From the NCBI GenBank assembly GCA_052034585.1, contig JBPOIJ010000038.1, positions 62,001-126,000 of the forward strand: a stretch of DNA of 64,000 nt, in the 5' to 3' direction. The notes below the pieces were generated by a model that did not search any database, was not told the origin of the DNA, and worked only from the letters and a program-made list of their open reading frames with translations. Position numbers and translations under genes: made by a program. Source of the DNA: Xiheimicrobium sp052034585. Its GTDB lineage: Bacteria; Myxococcota; Myxococcia; Myxococcales; Myxococcaceae. Below are positions 53,485-62,140 of the stretch, piece after piece. Numbering within the stretch: the stretch's first letter is position 1; every line of letters begins with the position of its first letter.

Positions 53485-53491
53485 CCGGCCG

Positions 53492-54418
53492 ATGAGCCTC
53501 GTCGGTCGCGCGCTCGACGCCTCGGTCCTCTTCGCCTTCGATCGCTCGGGCTTCGAGCGGCACGCCCGCCGATTCGTCGCCGCCGACACCGCCGTCTCGA
53601 TGACTGGGAAGTCGGTGCTGGTGACGGGAGCGACCTCGGGGCTCGGGTTCGAGACCGCTCGCTCGCTCGCCGCGCTCGGCGCGACGGTGCACCTGCTCTG
53701 TCGTGACGAACGTCGGGGAGAAGAGACGCGGCGCGGCATCGCGCAGGAATTTCCCAGCGCCGAGCTCCTGCTCCATCGCCTCGACGTCTCGCTCGTGTCC
53801 GACGTGAAGCGCTTCTGCATCGGGTTCCGCGGTCCGGTCGACGTCCTGATCAACAACGCCGGTGTCTTACCGCTGTCGCTCGAGCGCACCTCCGAAGGCC
53901 ACGAGACGAGCTTCGCGACCAACGTGCTCGGCCCGTTCGCGCTCACCCAGGGCCTCCTCCCCAAGCTCACCCTGAGCCGAGGCCGCGTCGTCACCGTCTC
54001 CTCGGGAGGCATGCTGCTCGCGAAGCTGGCGCTCCCGGTGCTTCGAGGAGACGTCGAGCGCTACGACGGCGTCACTGCCTACGCGCAGGCGAAGCGGGCG
54101 CAGGTGATCGTGAGCGAGCTCTGGGCGACCGCGAACCCCGAGGTGACGTTCTCGAGCATGCACCCGGGCTGGGCCGACACGCCGGGGGTGCGCGCCTCGC
54201 TGCCCACCTTCTACCGGTGGACGAAGGCTCGGCTCCGCACCGCCGCGCAGGGCGCCGACACCATCACCTGGCTGGCAGTCACGCCGCGGCTCGGCGGGAA
54301 GAGCGGGCTGTTCTGGTTCGATCGTGAGCCGGTCTCGACGCACCCGCTCGCGCTCACCAGGGAGTCGCAGGCCGACCGAGAGGCGCTCTGGGACGTGTGC
54401 GAGCGCCTCACCCGCTGA
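53492..54418 (+). CDS. Short-chain dehydrogenase/reductase (DHRS12-like)
   Basis: A 308-residue SDR. The Rossmann motif is VLVTGATSGLGFETARSLA (about 41-59), then the NNAGVLPL block, SSGG and the active-site YAQAKRAQV (Tyr/Lys). The 35-residue N-terminal extension before the Rossmann fold and the C-terminal SGLFWFDREPVSTHP segment are like the DHRS12 type, whose members act on lipophilic or retinoid-like carbonyls. The cofactor is probably NADPH because of the CRDERRG after beta-2. The start is ATG 53492; the longer upstream frame is shadow of the ankyrin gene. It converges on the Cys-module lipoprotein. Confidence 0.92.
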   Translation: MSLVGRALDASVLFAFDRSGFERHARRFVAADTAVSMTGKSVLVTGATSGLGFETARSLAALGATVHLLCRDERRGEETRRGIAQEFPSAELLLHRLDVSLVSDVKRFCIGFRGPVDVLINNAGVLPLSLERTSEGHETSFATNVLGPFALTQGLLPKLTLSRGRVVTVSSGGMLLAKLALPVLRGDVERYDGVTAYAQAKRAQVIVSELWATANPEVTFSSMHPGWADTPGVRASLPTFYRWTKARLRTAAQGADTITWLAVTPRLGGKSGLFWFDREPVSTHPLALTRESQADREALWDVCERLTR

Positions 54419-54421
54419 CGA

Positions 54422-57100
54422 TCACTGAATGCCGCCGCACTGGTGCGCGATGCCGCCGCCGCCACAGGTGAGCGGGGCGAGGCACGGGCCGCAGTTGACG
54501 AGGTTGCCGCAGCCGTCGCCGATGACGCCGCAGCCTGCGTCGGCTTGCGCACACGTGATGCCCTGGCAGTTGGTGCGCCCGCACACGCCCGGTGTTCCAC
54601 CACCGCCGCAGGTGTCGGGCTCGTTGCACGGCCCGCACTGAATGAGGTTGCCGCAGCCGTCGCCCGCTGGACCGCACTGGAGCCCCTGCTGAGCACACGT
54701 GCGCGGCTGACAGGAACCGAAGCCGCAACGGCCCGGTCCACCGGCGCCGCAGATCTGGCCGGTCGGGCACATGCCGCAATCGATCGCGAGGCCGCAGCCG
54801 TTGCCCGCCATGCCGCACTGAATGTTCTGCTGCGCGCAGGTCCTCGGGGTGCACATCGAGCCGCCGCACTGGCCGGGAACGCCGGAGCCGCCACAGAACT
54901 GCCCCGACGGGCACATGCCGCAGTCCTGGGTGCCGCCACAGCCGTCGCCTTGCATGCCGCAGTTGAAGCCGAGATCCATGCAGCTGCGCGGACGGCAGGT
55001 GAGCTGGCCGTTGTCGGGCTGAATGCACGAGGTGAGATCGAAGATCATGAACTCGAGCACCTTCTCTTGCGGCGACATCGGCGCGGCGGTTCCGCACGAG
55101 GTGGGGAAGGTGCCGGTGCCCGAGCCGCCGGTCGCGACGTGGAAGTCGGAGAACAGCACCCGGCCGCACTGGTTCGCCACCGGCACACCGACTGGCGTGT
55201 TCCAGGTGAACTGGAAGGGGATGGAGTTCGGCGCCGCCGGGGTCTCCGAGTAGATCCACTGCTGCGCGGGCGTCATCGCCGGCAGGCCGTTGGTGTCACG
55301 CCGGCACTGCTGCACCGTCACCCGGCCGAGCGTCGTCGACCCGCCAGTCGCCACCAGCCAGTTCGCGAACGTCATGCCCTTGGGGAACGACTGATCGATG
55401 AAGGCGTTCTGGGTGAGCGTGGGGTTCGACTGGTTGCCGGCCCAGTTGGCGACGGTGTTGAAGGGGTTGTTCGTGTGCGTCCACACGTAGCCGTAGTGGC
55501 TCAGGTAGATGCGGCCGCCGCTGTTCAGGTACTGCCGAACGTTGTCGAGCTCGGTCTGGGAGCGCCCGACCGGCCCACCGACGCAGTCGACGATCACCAG
55601 GTCGTACTTCATCAGCTCGGTGAGGCTGCCGAAGAGCGACGTCTCGGCTGGCGCACCGCCGGCGAAGCCCACGCCGTTGTCCTGGTAGAAGCGCACGTGG
55701 CCGGTGCCACTCGGGAGCGTGAACTCCGACGAGGCGAGGCCGATCTTCGGCAAGATGCACTCCATCGGGTCGGCGCTGCCGGTCACCATCGCGATGAGGG
55801 GGAGATCGCCCTCGGCGCCGGTGCGGGGCAGTCGAGTGAGCGTCGTCGGCAGCGCGGTGGTGCCGCAGCACGCGACTGACGGAATCGTCACCTGCCGCCG
55901 CCACTTCCCGAGCTGAATCACCAGGGGGATGTTGGTGCCGCACGGCACGTTGGTGAGGGTGAAGGTGCCGTTGGTCGCGGTGGTGGCCGTCACCAGCGGG
56001 CTGCCCGACGCCTGGCCCGAGCACGAGTCGCACGACGCACCCTGGGTGAGCGGGCGGACGGTGCCGTTGGGCACGTAGACGAGCGCGCCGGGGATCGGGT
56101 CGGGGTTGCCGTAGCCCGCCGCGGGATCGGTCGGCGCCACGATGGTGCCGGTGACGGTGTTCACGCCCGCGTCGCACTGGTTCTGCTGCGGACACAGGCC
56201 GGTGCAGATGCCTCCATCGGGAATCGCGTTGCCACAGACGTTCGGAGAGACGACGCCGCAGATGATGCCCGCGTCGACGTCGCAGCTGCCGCAGTTGGGA
56301 GTGAGGCCGCCACATCCGTCGCCGACCTGGCCGCAGGTGGCGCCTGCCTGAGCGCAGGTTCGGGTCATGCAGCTGTTCGAGGCGCCGCAGACATTGGGCA
56401 TGCCGCCGCCGCCGCAGGTCTGGCCGCTGACGGTGCAGGTGCCGCAGCTGATGGTGCCACCGCAGCCGTCGGCGTAGGCGCCACAGTTGAGCCCTTGCGG
56501 ACACTGGGTGAGCGCGGGACAGCCGCCGTCGACGAAGTTGGAGCCGGTGACGCCGCAGCGGTTGGGTACGCCGCCGCCGCCGCAGGTTTCACCCGCCGTC
56601 GTGCAGGTGCCGCAGTCCACCGAGTTGCCGCAGCCGTCGGCGATGGGCCCGCAGTTCGCGTTCTGCGACTGGCAGGTTCTCGGAGTGCAGCCCAGGTTCC
56701 CGCCGCACTGCGAGGGGAGGCCGCCACCGCCACACGTCTGAGGTGGCTGACACGTCCCGCAGTTGATGTAGCCACCGCAGCCGTCGCCGACCGGGCCACA
56801 GGTCGCGCCGACCGACGCGCAGCTCACCAGGGTGCAGATCTGGGTCGAGCCGCCGCCCGCACCACCCGAGCCGCCCGCGTTGCCGCCCGCATCGCCGCCA
56901 CCCGTGCTCCCTCCCGCCGAGTCACCGCCGGTGCCGCCTCCCGTGCCGGAGAGCCCACCGCCGGTCGACGCACTTCCACCCGCGCCCCCGTCCTTCTTGT
57001 TCACGGTGACGTTGGTGCCACACGAGGTGCAGCCGACCAGCGTCGCGGTCGACAAACAGCCCACGGCGATGGCGAGGGTACGCAGAGATCGAGGAATCAC
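54422..57100 (-). CDS. Cys-module lipoprotein with ThuA-like domain
   Basis: An 892-residue lipoprotein (lipobox ATLVGC). After a Gly/Ser linker come four Cys modules of about 46 residues with the pattern CxxxxC, CGxxxDGCG, CGxC, CGGGGxPxxCG; four more close the C-terminus. Between them lies a carboxypeptidase-regulatory-like segment (about 310-400; TGTIVAPTDPAAGYG) and a ThuA-like domain (about 430-700; MKYDLVIVDCVGG, QYLNSGGRIYLSHYGYVW). The GTG start at 57100 follows GGGAG at good spacing. It is probably surface-exposed and disulfide-rich; ligand unknown. Confidence 0.85.
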   Translation of the reverse strand: MIPRSLRTLAIAVGCLSTATLVGCTSCGTNVTVNKKDGGAGGSASTGGGLSGTGGGTGGDSAGGSTGGGDAGGNAGGSGGAGGGSTQICTLVSCASVGATCGPVGDGCGGYINCGTCQPPQTCGGGGLPSQCGGNLGCTPRTCQSQNANCGPIADGCGNSVDCGTCTTAGETCGGGGVPNRCGVTGSNFVDGGCPALTQCPQGLNCGAYADGCGGTISCGTCTVSGQTCGGGGMPNVCGASNSCMTRTCAQAGATCGQVGDGCGGLTPNCGSCDVDAGIICGVVSPNVCGNAIPDGGICTGLCPQQNQCDAGVNTVTGTIVAPTDPAAGYGNPDPIPGALVYVPNGTVRPLTQGASCDSCSGQASGSPLVTATTATNGTFTLTNVPCGTNIPLVIQLGKWRRQVTIPSVACCGTTALPTTLTRLPRTGAEGDLPLIAMVTGSADPMECILPKIGLASSEFTLPSGTGHVRFYQDNGVGFAGGAPAETSLFGSLTELMKYDLVIVDCVGGPVGRSQTELDNVRQYLNSGGRIYLSHYGYVWTHTNNPFNTVANWAGNQSNPTLTQNAFIDQSFPKGMTFANWLVATGGSTTLGRVTVQQCRRDTNGLPAMTPAQQWIYSETPAAPNSIPFQFTWNTPVGVPVANQCGRVLFSDFHVATGGSGTGTFPTSCGTAAPMSPQEKVLEFMIFDLTSCIQPDNGQLTCRPRSCMDLGFNCGMQGDGCGGTQDCGMCPSGQFCGGSGVPGQCGGSMCTPRTCAQQNIQCGMAGNGCGLAIDCGMCPTGQICGAGGPGRCGFGSCQPRTCAQQGLQCGPAGDGCGNLIQCGPCNEPDTCGGGGTPGVCGRTNCQGITCAQADAGCGVIGDGCGNLVNCGPCLAPLTCGGGGIAHQCGGIQ

Positions 57101-57239
57101 GGTGCAGCTCCCAAGGGCACGGCTCGAGATGGAGGCCTGAGGTCCTATCGTCGCCCGGCACGGCCACGCTCGCAACAGAAGCGCTCAAGAGCTGCGTCGG
57201 CGAAACCTTCGGCGCTGAACGAGTCGGAAATTGCCCACA

Positions 57240-58271
57240 TCACCACAGGACGGTCAGGCCCAGGGTCGCGGTCGCGCCACGGTTCACGATCGCCCCGCCG
57301 CTCCAGTCAGTCTGGCCGAGGACGGTCACTGACAGCCGCAGCGAACTCGACGCCTTCCAGGTGAACTTCCCCGAGAGCAGCTGATTGCTGCCGGCCTGCT
57401 GGGTGTAGAGGCCGAGCTGGTAGGCGAGCCGCACCGTGAACTTCCCGAAGCGGTGGAGCACGCTCGGCCGCACGGTGAGCCGCCACGGCGCGACGGGCAT
57501 CCCCAACCCCACTTCGCTGCCCTGCCGCAAGAGGAGCACGCCCGCGGAGAGCGGGTCGGCGCTGTCGTAGAGGAAGCCCGCCGCATCCAGCGAGAGGTCG
57601 GTGTCGAGCTTCAGCGTCGCGGTGTAGGTCGCGCCGATTCGCACCTGGATCAGGGTGGAGGCGTAGCCGTTCACCATCGCGCACGGGTGTCGTGGGTCGC
57701 TCACCATCGCGCACCGTTCGCCGAGCGCCGGGCCGATCAGCGCTCCGGCGGCGGTGAACTTCTGCTCGGTGGCGAAGTGGTTGAGGCCCACCGAAAGATC
57801 GACGGTGTGTTCCCAGTCCGAGAGGCCGTTGGAGGCGTAGGAGGCCACCAGCGAGGCCCCGACCGAGCTGTTCACCGCGCGCAGCACGCCGTCGATCGGG
57901 TTGGGAAGCACCGCGAACTCGAGCGACGCCGCGTTCAGCTGCGCGGAGGGTGGAGAGCCGAGCACCGAGGCCATGAAGAGCCAGTGATCGGTCGCGAGGA
58001 AGGTGGCGCCGCCGCTGAGAAGGAAGATGTTCGAGCCCGAGCTCGAGGCCTTGTCGGCGCGGGTGGCGAGATCGCGCAGGTAGGTCGCGGTGGCGAAGAG
58101 CGACCATCGCTCGGAGAGGTCGAAGCTGCCGGAGATCGAGAGGCCGACCGCGCCCGAACGTGGGTTGCTGGCCGTTGGTGCGGTGGTGTTGCCGCTGAGA
58201 TCGATCGCGAGATCGTGCGCCCACCCCGGAGCCGCTGCTCCCACCAGCACGCAGAGGACGATTCGCCTCAC
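57240..58271 (-). CDS. Outer-membrane beta-barrel transporter-like protein
   Basis: A 343-residue protein with a signal peptide (cleavage near APGWA|HDL) and many alternating beta strands ending in Trp (ATLGLTVLW), the usual C-terminal aromatic of barrels. No exact family is recognised; it resembles outer-membrane transporter/channel families with about 14-16 strands. GTG 58271 and GTG 58274 are both possible starts; AAGGA favours 58271. It is the last gene of the DUF4178-DUF350 operon, 40 bases after DUF350. Confidence 0.78.
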   Translation of the reverse strand: MRRIVLCVLVGAAAPGWAHDLAIDLSGNTTAPTASNPRSGAVGLSISGSFDLSERWSLFATATYLRDLATRADKASSSGSNIFLLSGGATFLATDHWLFMASVLGSPPSAQLNAASLEFAVLPNPIDGVLRAVNSSVGASLVASYASNGLSDWEHTVDLSVGLNHFATEQKFTAAGALIGPALGERCAMVSDPRHPCAMVNGYASTLIQVRIGATYTATLKLDTDLSLDAAGFLYDSADPLSAGVLLLRQGSEVGLGMPVAPWRLTVRPSVLHRFGKFTVRLAYQLGLYTQQAGSNQLLSGKFTWKASSSLRLSVTVLGQTDWSGGAIVNRGATATLGLTVLW

Positions 58272-58311
58272 CACGTCCTTCAACCCGGGCCGCCCCGAAG
58301 AGTTGCGGCGG

Positions 58312-58530
58312 TCAGCCGTGAATGGCCATGCCGACGATGAACGCCAGCCCAAGGATGAAGGAGGCGACCACGATGCCGACCGCGGTGTTCTGATCGACCT
58401 CGAGTTCCTTGTGCACGTCGAAGGGCAGCAGCTTTCGCACCACGAAGAAGCCCGCGATGAAGACGAGCATGCCGATGACCGAGAAGATGACGGCCATCAC
58501 CACTGGTTTGACGAACGCGTCCATGTCCAT
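58312..58530 (-). CDS. DUF350 family membrane protein
   Basis: A 72-residue protein with two transmembrane helices (about 8-30 and 50-70) around the conserved VRKLLPFDVHKELEVDQN loop and AVGIVVASFILGLA in the second helix. Typical members have a second copy of this unit, so this is the short, single-copy form. DUF350 genes often lie next to DUF4178 and small-peptide genes, as here. It may form dimers. The gap to the 53-residue gene is three bases. Confidence 0.88.
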   Translation of the reverse strand: MDMDAFVKPVVMAVIFSVIGMLVFIAGFFVVRKLLPFDVHKELEVDQNTAVGIVVASFILGLAFIVGMAIHG

Positions 58531-58533
58531 CGG

Positions 58534-58695
58534 TCACTTCCCTCCCATGAAACCGTCGTGCCACAACAGGATGCCGCCTGGCGCGGACCGCACGCTGGCT
58601 GGCAGATCGCCTCGATCTTCGTCGGGGAACCGATCGACCCCCAACCCGTGCAGGAGCGCCCACAGCACCACCACGATGCCTCCGAACCATTTCAT
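58534..58695 (-). CDS. 53-residue membrane-tethered protein
   Basis: A short ORF from ATG 58695 to TGA 58534. It begins MKWFGGIVVVLWALLHGLGV (one helix), then an acidic VDRFPDEDRGDLP segment and a GGILLWHDGFMGGK tail. Its ATG overlaps the DUF4178 stop (58692-58695), and its stop lies three bases before DUF350, so it is embedded in the operon. No family is recognised. A signal-anchored small periplasmic protein is the simplest reading. Confidence 0.72.
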   Translation of the reverse strand: MKWFGGIVVVLWALLHGLGVDRFPDEDRGDLPASVRSAPGGILLWHDGFMGGK

Positions 58696-60638
58696 TCGTC
58701 GTCGTCCTCCTGCTTGGCGTACGGAAAGGTGCTGACGTTGGGCGCCATCTGGAACACGGCGTCGTTCCAGCGGCGGGTCTCGAAGCTGCTCGAGCGCATG
58801 GCCGTGATGAGCGGGCCCGCGAGCAGGAGCACGAAGACGAAGAAGGGACAGCAGATGCCCACGCCCGAGTCCGCCGCGACCGTCACCGTGTACTCACGAG
58901 GCATCTGCATCGGCACCTGGAACATCGGCGTCGCGCGGAGCGTGTACTTGCCGGGATCGACCTCGGCGGTCTGCTTGCTCGCGCTCCGGCTGCCTTCGCT
59001 CCAGCTCTCGCCGTCGTCGACGCCCGAGTAGTACTCCGTCTCCGGGCTCACCTGAATCACCTCGCCGGTGTCCTCGTTCACCAGGTCGAGCTGCACCGCG
59101 AGCCAGTCGTTCGCGAGGTAGTTCGCCTCGAGCGTCACCTCGAGCGGCACCTTGTTGGTGATGGTGAACGGCTCGCTGAACTGCTGCGACTCGGGCGTGC
59201 CCGACTTCACGTCGGGAGGCACGGTGAAGACGGTGCGGCTGAACTGGTGGGTGTCGCCGCGCATCGAGAACACCACGAGGAGGGCGATGAAGATCGCGCT
59301 CCAGATGCCGGCCCAGGTGAACTGCGACGACAGCTTGGCGCGGTGCGGGTTCACCTGCGCGGGCGCGATGCCCTGCGGCACCGGCATGGGCGTGGTGATC
59401 TTGAAGCCCTGCTTCACTTCGTCGCCGGCGATCAGCACGCCGTGGGTGAAGGTGACCTCTCCTTCGACCTCGTCGATGTTGATGCTCTGCGGCGGCTCGA
59501 CGTACTCCGAGGCTTTTGCTTGTTCGCCCGCCGAGACCTGCCAGTAGCACTCGCCCGCGACGTAATCGGTGGTGGCGAAGACGGTCTGGTACGCGCGGAA
59601 GCGTTTGCCGTTCCAGGTGGCGGCCCGCACGGCGAGGCTGACGTCTCCCGCGGCGATCGGTGTCAGCAGCGTCCAATGCCCGTTGGAGTTCATCAGCCAA
59701 CGAAAGCCGACCTTCTGGTTCCAGAGGAGATACTCCTCCCAGGGGTAGCGCGTGCCCTCCACCATCGTGCTGCGAATGAGGAAGGCGAGCACCGTCCACT
59801 GCGTCTGGCCGGTGGTGGCGAGGGTACCGACGGCGCCGAGCGGGAGCACCGGTGCGTAGGGCGGCTTCTCGAGGAGCTGGAGGAACGAGAGCTGACCGTG
59901 CGCGACCTCGAGCAGCGCGCCGCAGTACGGGCAGGCGACGCGCTTGGTGGCGTCAGGCGCCTTGAGCTCGAGCGGCCCGTTGCAGTTGGTGCAGCGCGCT
60001 TGCTTGAGCGCTTCCTTCTTCGGCGTGGGGACGAGATCGGCCTTGTCGAACCCGAGCTGCGGCAGGCCGACCCGCATGCCGAGGAAGGCTTCACCGGTTC
60101 CGCCGTCGCCGTAGTCGAGCGAGCAGAACGCTCCCTTTGGCGCCGTGGCGTCGCAATAGACGTGTTGGCGATTGAAGTCCGGGAGCTGACCTTCCGCGGA
60201 GAGCGTGCGGGCCTCGCCGACCTCTTCGACGACGAAGCGTTGGCCTTTCAGCTCGAAGCTGGCGAGCGGCTTGAGATCGGTCGCGAGCGGCAACGGAACG
60301 CCGGTGAGCGGGAACATCAGGTTCCACTCGCCCTCGCTCTCGGACAGCCACGCAACGCGCTCATCGTCGAAGGTGAGGTACCACTCGTCCCAGACCGCGC
60401 TGCCCTGCGTCTTCTGGATGCGGCCGGCGACGGTGAAGCTGCGCCCTTCGAACTGGCCGCTCAAGCCAACCTTCAACGGCGACTGGGTGTCGGTGAGCTC
60501 GGCGAGCTTGCCCAGGCTCTCGAGGTTCGCTTCGCCTCGGAGCACGACCGTGTGGCAGTAGTCGCAGACCTTGACCTTCCCGGCTCCGGGTCGGAACTCG
60601 ACGGGCGCACGACAGCTGGGGCACTCACCGACGCGCAT
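58692..60638 (-). CDS. DUF4178 domain membrane protein with zinc ribbons
   Basis: A 648-residue protein. Residues 1-30 form a zinc ribbon (CPSC, then CDYC), followed by a DUF4178 domain (about 60-190, GRIQKTQGSAVWDEWYLTF). A second ribbon (CTNC, then CPYC) lies near 217-245 and a second DUF4178 domain follows (about 275-410, WEEYLLWNQKVGFRWLMN). Two transmembrane helices are near 445 and 605. DUF4178 proteins occur with DUF350 and polyamine-synthase-like genes in other bacteria; no polyamine gene is present here. TACAAC 12 bases before the ATG may be the -10. It heads the operon to the outer-membrane protein. Confidence 0.87.
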   Translation of the reverse strand: MRVGECPSCRAPVEFRPGAGKVKVCDYCHTVVLRGEANLESLGKLAELTDTQSPLKVGLSGQFEGRSFTVAGRIQKTQGSAVWDEWYLTFDDERVAWLSESEGEWNLMFPLTGVPLPLATDLKPLASFELKGQRFVVEEVGEARTLSAEGQLPDFNRQHVYCDATAPKGAFCSLDYGDGGTGEAFLGMRVGLPQLGFDKADLVPTPKKEALKQARCTNCNGPLELKAPDATKRVACPYCGALLEVAHGQLSFLQLLEKPPYAPVLPLGAVGTLATTGQTQWTVLAFLIRSTMVEGTRYPWEEYLLWNQKVGFRWLMNSNGHWTLLTPIAAGDVSLAVRAATWNGKRFRAYQTVFATTDYVAGECYWQVSAGEQAKASEYVEPPQSINIDEVEGEVTFTHGVLIAGDEVKQGFKITTPMPVPQGIAPAQVNPHRAKLSSQFTWAGIWSAIFIALLVVFSMRGDTHQFSRTVFTVPPDVKSGTPESQQFSEPFTITNKVPLEVTLEANYLANDWLAVQLDLVNEDTGEVIQVSPETEYYSGVDDGESWSEGSRSASKQTAEVDPGKYTLRATPMFQVPMQMPREYTVTVAADSGVGICCPFFVFVLLLAGPLITAMRSSSFETRRWNDAVFQMAPNVSTFPYAKQEDDDE

Positions 60639-60658
60639 GAGCAGGGGGTGGTTGTAGC

Positions 60659-60670
60659 GTGAAACGTCAC
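60659..60670. promoter_or_regulatory. GTGA-N4-TCAC inverted repeat in a divergent promoter region
   Basis: GTGAAACGTCAC lies between the DUF4178 operon and the pectin-acetylesterase-like gene (186-base gap, 60639-60824). The half-sites match CRP/FNR-type boxes, but the spacer is four rather than six bases. It lies just upstream of the putative DUF4178 -10. It could be an operator for either gene. Confidence 0.3.
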
Positions 60671-60824
60671 AGTCCCGCGCCTTGTTTTCGGTGGGTTGAG
60701 CGTCGCGTGCATCACCCGTGATCGATGGGTGCCGGTGAGCGCGCGAGACGTGAAGCGCTGTTCCTCGACAAGCACAGATGACGAGCGGGTTTTCCGTTTT
60801 TCAGGTCTGCTGTGTCTGGTGGAC

Positions 60825-62099
60825 ATGAGGACTGTTCTCGTTGCACTCGTTGCGGGAGCGTGCGCCCCGATGCCCATGCCGGGCCCTGCTGGAGGTGGGA
60901 GCGCTGGTGGGCTCGTCGACGGAGGCTCCGGCGGGAACGCTGCGGGTGGAAGTGCCGGTGGGTCGTCGGCGGGTGGGGCGGCTGGCGGTGGATCGTCGGC
61001 TGGCTGGGCGGTGTTCCCAGTCGCGGGGACGCAATGCGCGCTCGGAGCAAGCGCAGGCATCGGCTACTCGGCGGCGGGTGCGGACTCCCTGCTGATCTTC
61101 GTCGAGGGCGGAGGCGCCTGCTGGAACAACGGAATGTGCCAGCCCTCGATCTTCGAGTGGGGGCCGATCTGCAACTACGGCCACGACGCGCTCTGCCTCG
61201 CCGACCTGCCGGGAGGGACCCAGCCGCTCGCGGTGCACGTGAATCAGAGTGATCCGTTTCCGGCCGATGGCGGCGGATCGTGGACGGCGGATCTCGCGCA
61301 GGTGAAGGACTCGGTCTTCTTCGCGCGCCGTGCCGAGAACCCGTTTCGTGACGCGAGCTTCGCGTTCATTCCGTACTGCACTGGAGACCTGCACGCCGGC
61401 GCGACGACGCGCACGTACCAGTACAAGGCCGGAGCGTTCGATCAGCCGGTGCCTCGCGTGCATCACTTCGCGGGCGCGGCGAACATGACGGCGTACCTCT
61501 CCTGGCTCGCGGCGCGGCACCCCAACCCGCGCACGGTGTGGGTGATCGGTGTGTCGGGCGGAGGCTTCGGCGCCCAGCTCAACCTCCATCGGGTGCGGCA
61601 GGCGTTTCCGAACGCGCAGGTTCACCTCCTCGCCGACAGCGCGCCGATGGTGGCGTCACGGTACTTCCAGAGCTTTCGCGCCGAGTGGAACCTGCAGGTG
61701 CCCGCCACGTGCACGACCTGTGATGGCGGACTGCCGGCGATCGTCGAGGCGCAGATCGTGAGTGCGCCGGCGACTCGCGTGGGACTGTTGGCGACCACGG
61801 AGGACGGTGTGTTGACCCGCTTCTTCTTCGCCGATGGGACGACGGGTGCCTGGGCGGCGCCTCCGTTCGCGAGCTACACGGCCGCGGAGCAGCAGATCGA
61901 GGCGCTCTATGATCGTCAGACGAGCGCGAAGTACTTCGTGCGGCCGGGCCAAGATCACGTGCTCCTGACCAGCGCGGGCATGGTGCTCGCCGACGGCGGA
62001 GTGAGTGCGTCGATCACCAGCTCGGACGGAGGTGTTTCGCTCAAGGCTTGGGTCGACGCGTGGGCGACCGGACAAGGCGCCTGGCAGAGCCAGCGCTGA
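60825..62099 (+). CDS. Pectin acetylesterase/Notum-like secreted hydrolase
   Basis: A 424-residue protein with an N-terminal signal (MRTVLVALVAGACAP, perhaps lipidated, though the box is imperfect) and a Gly/Ser/Ala linker (about 20-60). The PAE-type hydrolase domain has LIFVEGGGACWNNGMC (oxyanion block) near 85-100, VWVIGVSGGGFGAQLNL (Ser about 243), and a His near the end in RPGQDHVLLTS. It probably deacetylates polysaccharide or other esters outside the cell and may use the type II system. The start is the first ATG with signal character; the frame is open further upstream. Confidence 0.85.
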   Translation: MRTVLVALVAGACAPMPMPGPAGGGSAGGLVDGGSGGNAAGGSAGGSSAGGAAGGGSSAGWAVFPVAGTQCALGASAGIGYSAAGADSLLIFVEGGGACWNNGMCQPSIFEWGPICNYGHDALCLADLPGGTQPLAVHVNQSDPFPADGGGSWTADLAQVKDSVFFARRAENPFRDASFAFIPYCTGDLHAGATTRTYQYKAGAFDQPVPRVHHFAGAANMTAYLSWLAARHPNPRTVWVIGVSGGGFGAQLNLHRVRQAFPNAQVHLLADSAPMVASRYFQSFRAEWNLQVPATCTTCDGGLPAIVEAQIVSAPATRVGLLATTEDGVLTRFFFADGTTGAWAAPPFASYTAAEQQIEALYDRQTSAKYFVRPGQDHVLLTSAGMVLADGGVSASITSSDGGVSLKAWVDAWATGQGAWQSQR

Positions 62100-62140
62100 C
62101 TTCTCGGGAACCCGTTTCCCTGCCCGTTGTCGGGAAGGGC

